A stretch of DNA of 64,000 bases, taken from Berkiella_A sp963976875. GTDB lineage: Bacteria; Pseudomonadota; Gammaproteobacteria; Berkiellales; Berkiellaceae. The notes below the pieces were generated by a model that ran no database searches, was not told where the DNA came from, and saw nothing but the letters and a program-made list of their open reading frames with translations. Where the stretch lies: the NCBI GenBank assembly GCA_963976875.1, contig CAXBML010000002.1, positions 1-64,000 of the forward strand, read 5' to 3'. Made by a program: the position numbers and the translations under genes. Below are positions 51,771-61,117 of the stretch, one piece after another; the first letter of the stretch is position 1, and every line of letters starts with the position of its first letter.

Positions 51771-51967
51771 GCAAGTGGCATAAAAAGTTTTGTATATTTT
51801 TAATGTGAATAGAATTCATTTATCTACGAGGGAAGGACCAAATATCTGTCATTTTTATCGGGTCATAGAATAATACTTGCCCTGATTATAAGAGTCGTAT
51901 ATCTTAAGCGCCTTACCTCATGAAGTGAGGTGACTAAAAATTAAAAATACTAGGAAACGCGATAAAA

Positions 51968-52966
51968 TTGAACAATCAACATACAAGACGAGCGACACTA
52001 TTTGGTTTAGGGGCTTTAGCGATGTGGACTGTAGAGCCGCTATTGATTTCCTCTGTTAATGACTTACCAATTTTTGAGTTATTGACCATCATTTTTTTTA
52101 GCTCATTTGCTATAACGGCTGTTCGTATTACTTTGAACAAAAGATGGCATTTGGTTTTAAAGCAGTCAGCCTATATTTGGTTGGCAGGCTTTGTTGGAAT
52201 TTGTTTAAGTGATTTTGCTTACGTGTATGGCTCTCAATATGCGCCTATTGCTCACGTGGATTTGATTGATTATATTTGGCCTTGTATGGGTATATTTTTT
52301 ACAAGCTTACTGCCTAAAGAAAAATTAAAACCTCAGCACTTGGTGGGTGGATTAATGGGCTTTGCTGGAATTTATTTTTTAATTGGCCCCGAGCTTCACG
52401 CACAAGGCATAAGTGGCGACTATATGTTTGGGTATATTTTGGCTATTGTCGGCGCTATATTTTGGGGTGGTTACACAGCATTTACTCGTTATCATCTTGC
52501 ATTACCTACTGAAATGGTTGGCATGTATTGTGGGCTGGGAGCAGTTGTATGCTTCATTTTACACCTGAATACAGAGTCCTTTGTTATGCCAACTTTAGAG
52601 CAAGGTGGTTTGAGTGTGTTAACCGGTATTACAGGCGCGGGTCTTGCCTACCAACTCTGGGATTATGGCGTAAAACATGGTGAAGTGTACCTACTAAATC
52701 TTTTAACTTACGTTGCTCGGATATTTGCCATGGTATTATTGGTCATTATGGGCAAAGAGCCTTTTTCTTGGGGGCTGGTTGCAGCCTGTGGATTGGCCTC
52801 CTTAGGTGTGCTGGTGAGCACAATGGATACCAAATTATTTATGGCATGGCTAGAAAAAATATACTCAACCACGCCAGAATACTTACCTGAGACAACATGT
52901 TTTGAGTCAGAAAATTATGAGCCTGAAGCAAAGGAAGCTTACTCAAGCTCTTCCCACCTGGCATAA
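51968..52966 (+). CDS. DMT-superfamily exporter (EamA domains)
   Basis: 332 residues from a TTG start (AGGAA upstream). Ten transmembrane segments form two EamA repeats; WLAGFVGICLSDFAYVYGSQYAPIAHVDLIDY in the first and LTGITGAGLAYQLWDYGVKHGEVYLLNLLTYVAR in the second are characteristic. Similar exporters move amino acids or other metabolites (YddG-like), but the substrate cannot be read. An acidic cytosolic tail of about 30 residues follows. The 3' end overlaps uup by 28 bases on the opposite strand. Confidence 0.8.
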   Translation: MNNQHTRRATLFGLGALAMWTVEPLLISSVNDLPIFELLTIIFFSSFAITAVRITLNKRWHLVLKQSAYIWLAGFVGICLSDFAYVYGSQYAPIAHVDLIDYIWPCMGIFFTSLLPKEKLKPQHLVGGLMGFAGIYFLIGPELHAQGISGDYMFGYILAIVGAIFWGGYTAFTRYHLALPTEMVGMYCGLGAVVCFILHLNTESFVMPTLEQGGLSVLTGITGAGLAYQLWDYGVKHGEVYLLNLLTYVARIFAMVLLVIMGKEPFSWGLVAACGLASLGVLVSTMDTKLFMAWLEKIYSTTPEYLPETTCFESENYEPEAKEAYSSSSHLA

Positions 52967-54849
52967 TACTGCTCTAACGTAGATTGTATCTCGTTAAACT
53001 TATCATGTATGGGCTTAATCTCGTTTTGTGATTTTTGGTAAAAATCAGATTGCTGCATTGTTTTTTGTAGTATTTCTAGCTCTGATTCAAGCTGCTCTAT
53101 TTTTAGGGGGAGCGCTTTTAATTCTCTTTGTTCGTTATAATTCAGCTTTTTAGTTTGAGCGGATTTCAGGACGGGTTGGCTTGCTTGAACGGGCGGCTTA
53201 TTTTCGTTCATCTTTGTTTCCACGGGTGTACCGATAGCCTCTTTTTTTTCTAGATGCGTTTCCCTTTGACGCCAATCACTATAGCCCCCAACACCTGTTT
53301 CTAATTGCCCGTCCTGCTTGTAAGCAATGTAGTGCGTTGCTACGTTGTCGATGAATTCACGGTCATGGCTGATGATGAGTACGGTGCCGGTATACTCCAG
53401 CAATAAAGATTCAAGCAGCTCTAACGATTCTAAATCTAAGTCATTGGTGGGTTCATCTAATATAAGAATATTGGCAGGTTTAGCAAATAGCTTGGCAAGC
53501 AGTAAACGGTTTTGTTCACCGCCTGATAAGCTGCGAGCTTTGGCATGCGCTTTTTTAGGGGAAAACAAAAAATCACCCAGATAGCCCACAATATGTTTTC
53601 GTTTGCCGTTAATTTCAATAAAATCATCGCCTTCAGTGACGTTGTCTATCAACGAGCACTCAGGTCGTAGCGTGTCGCGTTTTTGATCAAAATAAGCTAT
53701 TTGATTATTGGGGCTATGGTGTAATTTGCCTGCGCTCAGTGGTAGCAATCCCATTAATAAATTAATGAGCGTTGTCTTTCCTGAGCCATTGGGGCCAATG
53801 ATGGCAATTTTTTCTTTGCGTTGTAATACAAAAGAAAAGTCTTTGATAATAGGCGGTTGGTCCGGATAAGCAAAGCTAATCTTGTCTGCTTCCAATACAA
53901 TTTTATTTGAGCGCGCAACTTGATTTGCCTCAAATGTCGGCTTTTGCTGTTGCCCTTGATAGGACTGTCGTGTGTCACGTAAAGAGATTAAATCTCGCAA
54001 GCGGCCTTGATTACGTTTTCTTCTCGCTTTCACTCCTTGTCTTAGCCATGCTTCTTCTTCTGATAGTTTTTGGTCCAGTTTTTTTAAAGCGGTCTCTTCG
54101 TCTTCTTCGCGCTTGGCTTTGCGCTGAAGGTATGTACTATAATCACAAGTATAATTATACAACTGTCCTCTATCGATTTCGATAATATGATTGGCTAAAT
54201 TTTTCAATAACGCCCTATCATGAGTAATAAAAACAATGGCTTTAGGGTACGACAACAGATAAGTTTCTAGCCAACGGATGGCAGCAATATCAAGATGGTT
54301 GGTCGGCTCATCTAGCAAGAGTAGATCGGGTTCATTGATTAATGTTTTGGCCAAATCTAAGCGACGGCGCCACCCGCCAGAGAGTTCTTTTAATAGTTTG
54401 TCTTCGGGCAAGTCTAACTCGGTCATGATTTTTTCAATTCGATGCTGGATGTCCCAACCATTTTGTGCGTCAATATCTTGCTGAACATGCTGGAGTTGGC
54501 TTAACCAAGCATCATCTTGCTGTTCTGCTGGGGTATCATGGGTGAGATGATGATAATGTTGCAATAATTTGCCAATATCTTGCAATCCTGAACTCACATA
54601 TTCAAAAGTCGTCTGGTTGTCTTGTGTGGGCAAGCTTTGATTTAAAAGTGCAATTTTATGTTCAGATTTTATCGAGCCTGCATCAGGCAATTCTAGTCCG
54701 GCCATAATGCGCAGCAAGGTGGATTTACCTGCGCCATTTCGTCCGACCAATGCTATTTTATCTCTGGGCTGTATATTCAGTTGGATATTATCAAAAAGTG
54801 GTGTTTCACCAATAGAAAGATGAATATTTTCGAGCGTTAAAACCGGCAT
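52939..54849 (-). CDS. uup: ABC-F ATPase Uup
   Basis: 636 residues. Two ABC modules: Walker A GRNGAGKST (37-45) with LSGGWRRRLDLA and LLLLDEPTNHLD, and Walker A GPNGSGKTT with LSGGEQNRLLLA and LILDEPTNDLD. The linker between them (about 235-305) is charged and coiled, and the C-terminal 90 residues form the coiled coil typical of Uup (KLNYNEQRELKALPLKIEQL). There is no membrane domain. ABC-F proteins act on ribosomes; Uup also affects transposon excision. AAGG lies before the ATG. Confidence 0.9.
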   Translation of the reverse strand: MPVLTLENIHLSIGETPLFDNIQLNIQPRDKIALVGRNGAGKSTLLRIMAGLELPDAGSIKSEHKIALLNQSLPTQDNQTTFEYVSSGLQDIGKLLQHYHHLTHDTPAEQQDDAWLSQLQHVQQDIDAQNGWDIQHRIEKIMTELDLPEDKLLKELSGGWRRRLDLAKTLINEPDLLLLDEPTNHLDIAAIRWLETYLLSYPKAIVFITHDRALLKNLANHIIEIDRGQLYNYTCDYSTYLQRKAKREEDEETALKKLDQKLSEEEAWLRQGVKARRKRNQGRLRDLISLRDTRQSYQGQQQKPTFEANQVARSNKIVLEADKISFAYPDQPPIIKDFSFVLQRKEKIAIIGPNGSGKTTLINLLMGLLPLSAGKLHHSPNNQIAYFDQKRDTLRPECSLIDNVTEGDDFIEINGKRKHIVGYLGDFLFSPKKAHAKARSLSGGEQNRLLLAKLFAKPANILILDEPTNDLDLESLELLESLLLEYTGTVLIISHDREFIDNVATHYIAYKQDGQLETGVGGYSDWRQRETHLEKKEAIGTPVETKMNENKPPVQASQPVLKSAQTKKLNYNEQRELKALPLKIEQLESELEILQKTMQQSDFYQKSQNEIKPIHDKFNEIQSTLEQYYARWEELE

Positions 54850-55265
54850 ATTAAACCTTAAATTTCGGTGTTAAATTTTTATGCATTTTACCCCAACACT
54901 GTACTGATATCCAATGATATGCTAGAAAGCAGACAAAAAAGCAAAGAAAATTAGGCTATTTTAATAAAAGCGAGCTTTATAGCAACGATTATAGTGAAAA
55001 TCTATTATCCTTATATTGATGTCTTTAATATTTAATACGAAAAGGCTTAGAACATATATCCTTTTCTGAGCGTAAGGAAAAATTAAATTGCTGTTGATTG
55101 AAGCCCAGGGTTCAGCTACTGGTATTTTGCTCAGTCAGCGACGACTTTGGTTCTATCAAAGAGGCGTGAATCACAGTTAGCATTTATGCATGTAGATTTA
55201 AATAATTTAAAAATAACGAATGACGCATTGAGCCTTTATAACGAGGTCACTGAGTGAGGCTATAG
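54850..55265. other. intergenic region between divergent genes
   Basis: 416 bases. Two very short plus-strand frames precede the GGDEF/EAL gene: one at about 55088-55180, and one of 23 codons (about 55185-55256) whose stop lies nine bases before the next start. They might be leader peptides or decayed coding sequence; neither has a clear ribosome-binding site. Nothing else seen. Confidence 0.35.
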
Positions 55266-57368
55266 ATGAAACAAAAAAGGTATAATGTTTTAATGATTGG
55301 TAAGACAAAGACGAGCCACGACTTGGCCTCAGTCGTGTCTGGGCATGCGGCTGTAGCTCAGGTTATGACCAGTCAGGACTTAGAAACGAGTTTACGTATG
55401 TCTGTGACAAATAAAATAGACATTGTCATTATTGATTTTTTCCTAAAAGATGGAACCGCCCTTGATTATTTGCAGCATCAAAGCTTAACGAATCGTCACC
55501 ATGAAGTGGTAATCGTATTAATCGACAATGCGTCTTATCCCATGAGCTTTTGCGCTTATAGGAAAGGGGCTTTTCAAGTTTTTATCAAAGATGAAAAAAA
55601 GCTATATTGTAATCTTATTCAAAAATTCATCACTAGGTTGTGCCAGCGAGAAGTGGAAGGTGATAATATTGTCGGCAAACAGGTCAATATAAACCATGCG
55701 CTTATTGGTGTTAACCTACAATGCCAAATTGATTTTTTAAATACAGCGGCATTAGGTTATCTTAGCAAGCCGTTTGCTGAGCTTATTGGGTCAAACGTAT
55801 TTCAGATGATGTCTGGCTTAGGTGAGCCTGAGAAAGATTTAATTAAAGACAGCATCGCATTAGCACAAACCACCTTGCAACCACAGCCGATCGGCAGCGT
55901 TCGGTTTGCGGGCATTGAGCATGATCTGACAAAAGTCGACTTAATGGTACACCCTATCTTTTTAGGGAAAGACAGTTTAAAAGGCTTTATTATTAGCATG
56001 CAAGAAAGTGTCTTTGCGCAAGGAAATCGCGCTGCAAATGAATGGGTGCAAAATAGCGACACATTAACAGGCGCATTGAATCATGAGGCTTTTCTTAATC
56101 GGTTACATCATACTTTAATTTATAGTTCACGATATGAACAAAGTTGCGCCATTTTACATATTGATGTCGATGGGTTCAAGACGATAAATGATGCATTAGG
56201 ACATGAGCTCGCAAACCAATTACTTAAAATGATAGCAAATCGAATCACAGGTCTCATTCGTGAGGTTGATATCATCGCAAGAGTGGGGGCGGATGAATTC
56301 ATTCTTGTTCTGCCGCATACGAATAAACCAGAAGACTCTGCCTGTATGGCTGACAAAATCATGAAGGCTTTTAAAAAGCCTTTTATCCTAGAAGAAGAGC
56401 AACATTTTTTAACGATAAGTACAGGCATTGCGTTATTTCCTCAAGATGCTAATAACATGGGGAATATCTTGCAGTGTGCTGATTCTGCTTTGTCATTAGC
56501 GAAAAATAAAGGGAAGAATAACTATCAATTTTACAAGGCAGATGTGACAAGGGCCGCAACAAATATTGTTTCCTTGGCCAATGACCTGCATGTGGCATTA
56601 GAAAAAAATCAGTTTGAATTATATTTTCAACCACAAGTTAGTGTGACTGATTTTAACATTATTGGTCTTGAAGCATTGATTCGGTGGCATCATCCTGAAA
56701 AAGGCATGATATCACCAGCTTTATTTATTCCTATTGCAGAACAAATGGGCATGATTTGTGATATAGGTTTTTGGGTGATAGAGCATGCTTGCCAAAGTAT
56801 TACATGGTTTGAAAGTCAAGGGTATACAGATTTTGTCTTGGGCGTAAACTTATCCGTTAATCAATTTATGCGAGAGGAGTTTATCGATGAAATTAAAGCA
56901 TGCATTCAGCGTTATGGTGTATTGCCAGAAAGAATTGAATTTGAGATAACAGAATCTATTTTTGCGCATGATACACCTCATATTATCGATAAATTGAATA
57001 TTCTCAAAACAATGGGTTTTCAATTGGTTATGGATGATTTTGGCACCGGTTACTCTTGCCTGAGCTACCTAAAAGATTTGCCCTTGGATGGTATCAAAGT
57101 CGATAGAGCATTTGTAAGCTCTATGGACGGGGAGGATAAGCACAAATTTATTGCCATTATTTCCGCTATCGTTACTTTAGCTCAGCAACTCAATATTAAG
57201 ACATTGGCGGAAGGTATCGAAAATTTTGAGCAAGCCCAGTACTTGACAGAATTAGGCTGTAATCATTTACAAGGTTTTTATTTTTCTAAGCCATTACCTG
57301 CCGGGGGGTGTCTGCAGTTTTTGCAGCAGCTTGCATCCCAAAATCCATCCAATTCTAATGCAGGTTAG
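55266..57368 (+). CDS. REC-PAS-GGDEF-EAL cyclic-di-GMP protein
   Basis: 700 residues. Domain order: receiver-like (1-125, candidate phospho-acceptor Asp57), PAS-like (about 138-250), GGDEF (about 262-425) and EAL (about 435-690). The GGDEF signature is GADEF (341-345), lacking the second Gly, so cyclase activity is doubtful. The EAL part is intact: EALIRW (469-474), VNLSVNQF, EITESIF, DDFGTGYS and AEGIE. It probably works as a phosphodiesterase lowering c-di-GMP, with the GGDEF domain as a GTP sensor. No partner histidine kinase lies nearby. GAGG precedes the ATG. Confidence 0.9.
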   Translation: MKQKRYNVLMIGKTKTSHDLASVVSGHAAVAQVMTSQDLETSLRMSVTNKIDIVIIDFFLKDGTALDYLQHQSLTNRHHEVVIVLIDNASYPMSFCAYRKGAFQVFIKDEKKLYCNLIQKFITRLCQREVEGDNIVGKQVNINHALIGVNLQCQIDFLNTAALGYLSKPFAELIGSNVFQMMSGLGEPEKDLIKDSIALAQTTLQPQPIGSVRFAGIEHDLTKVDLMVHPIFLGKDSLKGFIISMQESVFAQGNRAANEWVQNSDTLTGALNHEAFLNRLHHTLIYSSRYEQSCAILHIDVDGFKTINDALGHELANQLLKMIANRITGLIREVDIIARVGADEFILVLPHTNKPEDSACMADKIMKAFKKPFILEEEQHFLTISTGIALFPQDANNMGNILQCADSALSLAKNKGKNNYQFYKADVTRAATNIVSLANDLHVALEKNQFELYFQPQVSVTDFNIIGLEALIRWHHPEKGMISPALFIPIAEQMGMICDIGFWVIEHACQSITWFESQGYTDFVLGVNLSVNQFMREEFIDEIKACIQRYGVLPERIEFEITESIFAHDTPHIIDKLNILKTMGFQLVMDDFGTGYSCLSYLKDLPLDGIKVDRAFVSSMDGEDKHKFIAIISAIVTLAQQLNIKTLAEGIENFEQAQYLTELGCNHLQGFYFSKPLPAGGCLQFLQQLASQNPSNSNAG

Positions 57369-57957
57369 CAACTAACGCCAAAGCATTGCTGCCTTTGTTT
57401 TCTAAAGCGAATAATTTTTGCCAACGTTTGTAGCCTAATATGGCCAGTACTAAATAAAACGTGGTCGCGACGGCGTGGAAAGGCATACCTTGCGAAAACT
57501 GCATTACAGCCATAATGGCGTCCACCACAAACCACAGAATCCAACATTGTAAGAACTTATAGACTAACAATAATTGTGCGACGAGGCTTAAAACAGTGGT
57601 TATGGCATCAAGCACTGGGACAGGGGATGCCGTAAATTTTACCAGGCACTGAGCCACGATATAAATAAAACAAATTGAAAGACTGCCACCCCAAAGGCAT
57701 TGAGAATAAGATAATTGTTTTATTTGATTATTTTTAGTGTTGGTCAGGCGCCAGCGCCATAATCCCACGAGCATGGATATTAGATAAATCCCTTCTAAAA
57801 TAAGGTGGCCAAAAATACATTTCTGCCAATACAAAATTGAGTTTAAGATGATAGCGGTAATGCCGATAAGCCATGCGAGGCGGGCGGCCTTCGTGAAGTA
57901 GTAAGTCGATGAGAGCGATAGGCTGGCGCCCAGAAGATCTAATACACTGATTTTCAT
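57355..57957 (-). CDS. pnuT: PnuC-family vitamin transporter, probably thiamine-specific (PnuT-like)
   Basis: 200 residues with six or seven transmembrane segments; WLIGITAIILNSILYWQKCIFGHLILEGIYL and SQCLWGGSLSICFIYI match the PnuC fold, and GLWRWRL carries the Trp-rich motif of the family. PnuC proteins import nicotinamide riboside by facilitated diffusion. Here a TPP riboswitch directly precedes the gene, which is the usual context for the thiamine-specific PnuT branch. The GGGA at the 3' end of the riboswitch lies five bases before the ATG. The gene overlaps the 3' end of the GGDEF/EAL gene by 14 bases. Confidence 0.8.
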   Translation of the reverse strand: MKISVLDLLGASLSLSSTYYFTKAARLAWLIGITAIILNSILYWQKCIFGHLILEGIYLISMLVGLWRWRLTNTKNNQIKQLSYSQCLWGGSLSICFIYIVAQCLVKFTASPVPVLDAITTVLSLVAQLLLVYKFLQCWILWFVVDAIMAVMQFSQGMPFHAVATTFYLVLAILGYKRWQKLFALENKGSNALALVANLH

Positions 57958-57962
57958 ATAGT

Positions 57963-58090
57963 TCCCTACGCTGGCATTATCCAGATCAGGTTATTGGGTA
58001 TATGTATTAGGGAGGTGGGCTACACCAATACAAATTCTCAGCCATCTATCTTTAATATTGTGACAATATAAAACAGAGTGGGCACCCCAG
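57963..58090 (-). promoter_or_regulatory. TPP (thiamine pyrophosphate) riboswitch
   Basis: Read on the minus strand the element has all conserved THI-box parts: GGGGTGCCC (58082-58089), GGCTGAGA near 58037-58044, ACCTGATCTGGATAATGCCA near 57974-57993 and GCGTAGGGA at 57964-57972. Two extra hairpins expand the P3 and linker regions. The closing strand GTAGGGA also contains the ribosome-binding site of pnuT, so ligand binding should block translation directly. Confidence 0.95.
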
Positions 58091-58144
58091 ATTAAAGAGA
58101 ATAGAATTTTAGCGAGATTATAAAGATTGTCAAGTTTAAGGTTT

Positions 58145-58957
58145 TTAATGAAACACAATCAATAAGCCTAAGCCTAAAAGAATGCGGTAGATCACAAATG
58201 GTAAGATACCCACTGTATTGATGAGTTTTAAAAAGAAATGGATGCACCAAAATGCGGTAAGAGAAGATATTGAAAAACCTAAGAGAAAATATGGCCAGGC
58301 CACAGTATTAGTTGATCCCAGTAGCTTAAGACTTTCATATCCACCTGCCATCAAAATAGTGGGAATAGCGAGCAGGAATGAAAAAGTGGCTGCATTTTTT
58401 CTGCTCATTCCCATAAACAATCCGCCCGTTAATGTAATACCTGATCGGGACGTTCCTGGGATTATCGCTAAAACTTGAAATAAACCAATTACAAATGTGC
58501 TTTTGAGGGTTGGTTTGGCTAAGGTGGGCTGCTTAGATGAAAAAGCATCAGCAACCCATAATAGAATCCCAAATATAATAGAAGCGTAGCCAATGACAAT
58601 AGGGGAGCGCGCGATACTTTCTATGTGATTGTGCAGGGTGGCACCTGCAATGGCTACAGGAATAGAGGCCAAAATCAAGAACCAAGCAAGTTTGCTATAA
58701 TACCCCATTGGCTTTGTTGTGGGGTTACGGCCGACACTTCTCCAAAAGCCGTACCACATCCATTTTATTTTATATCTGAAGTAGTACATGACAGCAACAA
58801 TAGTGCCTAAATGTATAGCGACGTCAAAAGCAATACCTTGATCTGCATGGTTCGACAGTAATGGGAATAAGGCCAAATGCGCTGAGCTAGAAATAGGTAA
58901 AAACTCAGTCAATCCCTGAATTAAGGATAAAATGGTATAGTATAGCCAATCACTCAT
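58145..58957 (-). CDS. uppP: undecaprenyl-diphosphatase UppP (BacA)
   Basis: 270 residues from the ATG at 58957, the usual UppP length; longer starts would overlap the upstream gene. SLIQGLTEFLPISSSAHL (about 7-24) holds the catalytic Glu residues and PGTSRSGITLTGGLFMGMSR the Arg/Ser motif. It dephosphorylates undecaprenyl pyrophosphate on the periplasmic face, recycling the lipid carrier for peptidoglycan, and confers bacitracin tolerance. Eight membrane segments. It follows a secreted hypothetical gene with a 34-base gap. Confidence 0.92.
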   Translation of the reverse strand: MSDWLYYTILSLIQGLTEFLPISSSAHLALFPLLSNHADQGIAFDVAIHLGTIVAVMYYFRYKIKWMWYGFWRSVGRNPTTKPMGYYSKLAWFLILASIPVAIAGATLHNHIESIARSPIVIGYASIIFGILLWVADAFSSKQPTLAKPTLKSTFVIGLFQVLAIIPGTSRSGITLTGGLFMGMSRKNAATFSFLLAIPTILMAGGYESLKLLGSTNTVAWPYFLLGFSISSLTAFWCIHFFLKLINTVGILPFVIYRILLGLGLLIVFH

Positions 58958-58991
58958 ATGATAAATATTTTTATGTACAATGTGATTATTA

Positions 58992-59504
58992 TCATTTTGT
59001 TTCAGTTTCTTTAGGGGGCGATGCTTTTCTTTGGGACTCTGATGTGTCTGTTTCACTTTGAGTGCACAGGGGAGTTTCTTTCTTTAGGTCGGCCATAAAA
59101 GTATTGTATAAGTCATAAGTGCAACGACCCATGGTATATCCCCAATAAGTCTGTTGATCTGGGGATAGCCGGTCCGGTAAATTAGAGGAAGATTTGTCTA
59201 AGCACGCACCTAAATATACGGAGGTTAATTTTTCGCATTGTTTTTTATCGGTGTCGAAACAATTTACAAAATATTGGTTTTTTTCGCACAAAGAAGCGGG
59301 CAATTCCTTCTTCATTCTCGCCATCCAAATATACTTATCAACACTTTTTTTAGAAGAAAGGGGGCGTTGAGCGGGAACTTTCGGTTGTGTACCTGACATC
59401 TCTTGTGTGACCTTAGAGGGGAGAGACTTAGGCGGTGTTTGGTCAGCGTAAGATACAGAGCTGATAGTTAGAAAACAGATGGGTAAAAGAAAACGATTCA
59501 TCAT
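58992..59504 (-). CDS. secreted Cys-containing hypothetical protein
   Basis: 170 residues. Residues 1-20 are a signal peptide ending SYAD. A Pro/Ser/Lys-rich linker (about 22-55) precedes a domain with spaced Cys residues (SLCEKN, FVNCFD, KQCEKL, GACLD, GRCTYDLY), likely three disulphides. A Thr/Glu/Ser-rich tail follows. Probably periplasmic. Unknown family; in operon with uppP. Confidence 0.65.
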   Translation of the reverse strand: MMNRFLLPICFLTISSVSYADQTPPKSLPSKVTQEMSGTQPKVPAQRPLSSKKSVDKYIWMARMKKELPASLCEKNQYFVNCFDTDKKQCEKLTSVYLGACLDKSSSNLPDRLSPDQQTYWGYTMGRCTYDLYNTFMADLKKETPLCTQSETDTSESQRKASPPKETETK

Positions 59505-59807
59505 ATTATTACATTATATATTTGTTAGATAGATTTTATCATTATAATACAGTTGAATGCATATCCCACAACTTTTGTTTGTTGTTAGTGGGTGAAGTAA
59601 AAAGGAGGAATGATTGTCTAGTTATTTTACAAGTTAATTGGCTTGACTGGTTTGTGGAATAGACATTGTACTGGCAGTTGAAGATTTTTCAAAAAATAAA
59701 ATTTTATATTTCAATAGCTTAACAATCAAACATAAACCCTAGCCTAAAGTTGGCACTACGCTTGCTTAAAGATATTTAACAGCAATGCTTAATAAGGGAT
59801 AAAAAAA
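59505..59807. other. intergenic region between divergent genes
   Basis: 303 bases. AAGGGAT upstream of 59808 is a ribosome-binding site. No further element is evident; promoters for both flanking genes should lie here. Confidence 0.35.
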
Positions 59808-60779
59808 ATGAAAAGGATAGCGTTAATACTATTATTTGCTTCGAGTTTAACTGTAGGACAAGCAATTGCTGCCCCTACCTATATAGATGTGTCTGCATCG
59901 TCTCAAACACCGGGTGGTGATGGAACTGGCATATTGATGGGCGGAGATGTTGATACTTTTACTTCAGTGTTTACTCAAATGGCATTATTTGCGGATACAA
60001 CTACAACGCAATATGACACGGATAGTAGTGGGACATTAACAATTGGAGATAAGTTTGCCGATACTGGCCATGCCGCCGTCACAGATTTGTTGCCGCCTTT
60101 GGGAGATGATGAAGGTTTAGGTGTGTTATCTGAACTAACTGTTGCTTGGAGTGGTTTAACGGGCACGACAACATCAGAGCTGACGCCTGTGGGCCCTGAG
60201 CTGGTACAGACAGTTGCATATGATGCAAGTAATACAACTTTTAGTTTTTATTTTCATGGCGATGCAGGTGGCCCTTTAGGTGGTCCAAACAGTGACTTTG
60301 GCTCAATTGGTTCAGCTGATAACACAGGCTTTACAGATGGGGAGAAAGTATTAGAAATTGCTATCAAAGGTGGAACAGGCGTCAATAAATTTGATTTAGG
60401 TGGAGACTTTTTAACAGGCTCATCTGTGCTGCAAGGAGAGATTATATTTGCTCTAGATGATTTCTGGTGGTTTGACAATGGTGATGGTGTTGCCAGCGCA
60501 GGAGACAAAGAGTTCAATGACCTACTGGGGTTAGCCATTCCTATTACATTGAGATCAAATATTGACCAAAATACAGATGATACATTATTAGATTTATCAG
60601 GTGCAGGCAGCCCAGGCCCACAAGGCTTTGGTGATGAGCTATTCCAAGTACATTCTACTCATGATGGCAGTGTGGATTTCAGTATCCCTGAACCAGGTAC
60701 TTTAGCATTACTAGGGTTAGGACTCGTGCTGGTACCCGTAATTAGACGGAGAATTTTAGTTAAAAATTTGTCTAACTAA
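59808..60779 (+). CDS. secreted PEP-CTERM-tailed protein
   Basis: 323 residues. Signal peptide 1-21 (ending AIAAP), then an acidic, Gly/Asp/Thr-rich secreted body of about 270 residues without known catalytic motif. The C-terminus is a textbook PEP-CTERM sorting signal: SIPEPGTLALLGLGLVLVPV followed by IRRRI, i.e. PEP motif, membrane span and Arg cluster. Such tails are cut by an exosortase at the membrane and the proteins are exported to the surface or matrix. No exosortase gene is in the window. A metal-binding character is suggested by repeated DxD/GDG motifs (DTDSSG, DNGDGVASAGDKEF). Confidence 0.8.
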   Translation: MKRIALILLFASSLTVGQAIAAPTYIDVSASSQTPGGDGTGILMGGDVDTFTSVFTQMALFADTTTTQYDTDSSGTLTIGDKFADTGHAAVTDLLPPLGDDEGLGVLSELTVAWSGLTGTTTSELTPVGPELVQTVAYDASNTTFSFYFHGDAGGPLGGPNSDFGSIGSADNTGFTDGEKVLEIAIKGGTGVNKFDLGGDFLTGSSVLQGEIIFALDDFWWFDNGDGVASAGDKEFNDLLGLAIPITLRSNIDQNTDDTLLDLSGAGSPGPQGFGDELFQVHSTHDGSVDFSIPEPGTLALLGLGLVLVPVIRRRILVKNLSN

Positions 60780-60817
60780 CAGACATTATAGAAACCATGA
60801 CTTGAGGGGAAGAAACT

Positions 60818-61060
60818 ATGTGGCACCATAAGACAAAAGTAGGGACTTTCTGGATTGTTGAATCTGAAGAGGATCATGAATATTATTTAGGGTTTGATGG
60901 TGATTCTTTGGGGCATTACAAGCGGCTAGACGAGGCTATCAAGCATATTAATGAGCATGAGACTGGGGAGATGAAGTGGGATATGAGCAATTTATCCGAT
61001 CTTCCTACAGACTTGGCTGCTTGGCAAGAAGGTGAGCCTGAGAATTGGGACGACTTTTAG
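60818..61060 (+). CDS. small conserved-type cytosolic hypothetical protein
   Basis: 80 residues with GAGGGGAAG before the ATG. Acidic, Trp/Tyr/His-rich (TFWIVESEEDHEYYLGFDGDSLGHYKRLDEAI), looking like a compact beta-alpha fold. No family recognised, though small proteins of this look occur widely in gammaproteobacteria. Terminated by the hairpin at 61085. Confidence 0.65.
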   Translation: MWHHKTKVGTFWIVESEEDHEYYLGFDGDSLGHYKRLDEAIKHINEHETGEMKWDMSNLSDLPTDLAAWQEGEPENWDDF

Positions 61061-61084
61061 TTTTTAGTTTCTCCCCGCTCAAGT

Positions 61085-61117
61085 AAAAAAAGAGCCCGTA
61101 ATGGGCTCTTTTTTTTG
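61085..61117 (+). terminator. intrinsic terminator
   Basis: AAAAAAAGAGCCC pairs with GGGCTCTTTTTTTT around GTAAT, 25 bases after the preceding stop. Confidence 0.92.
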
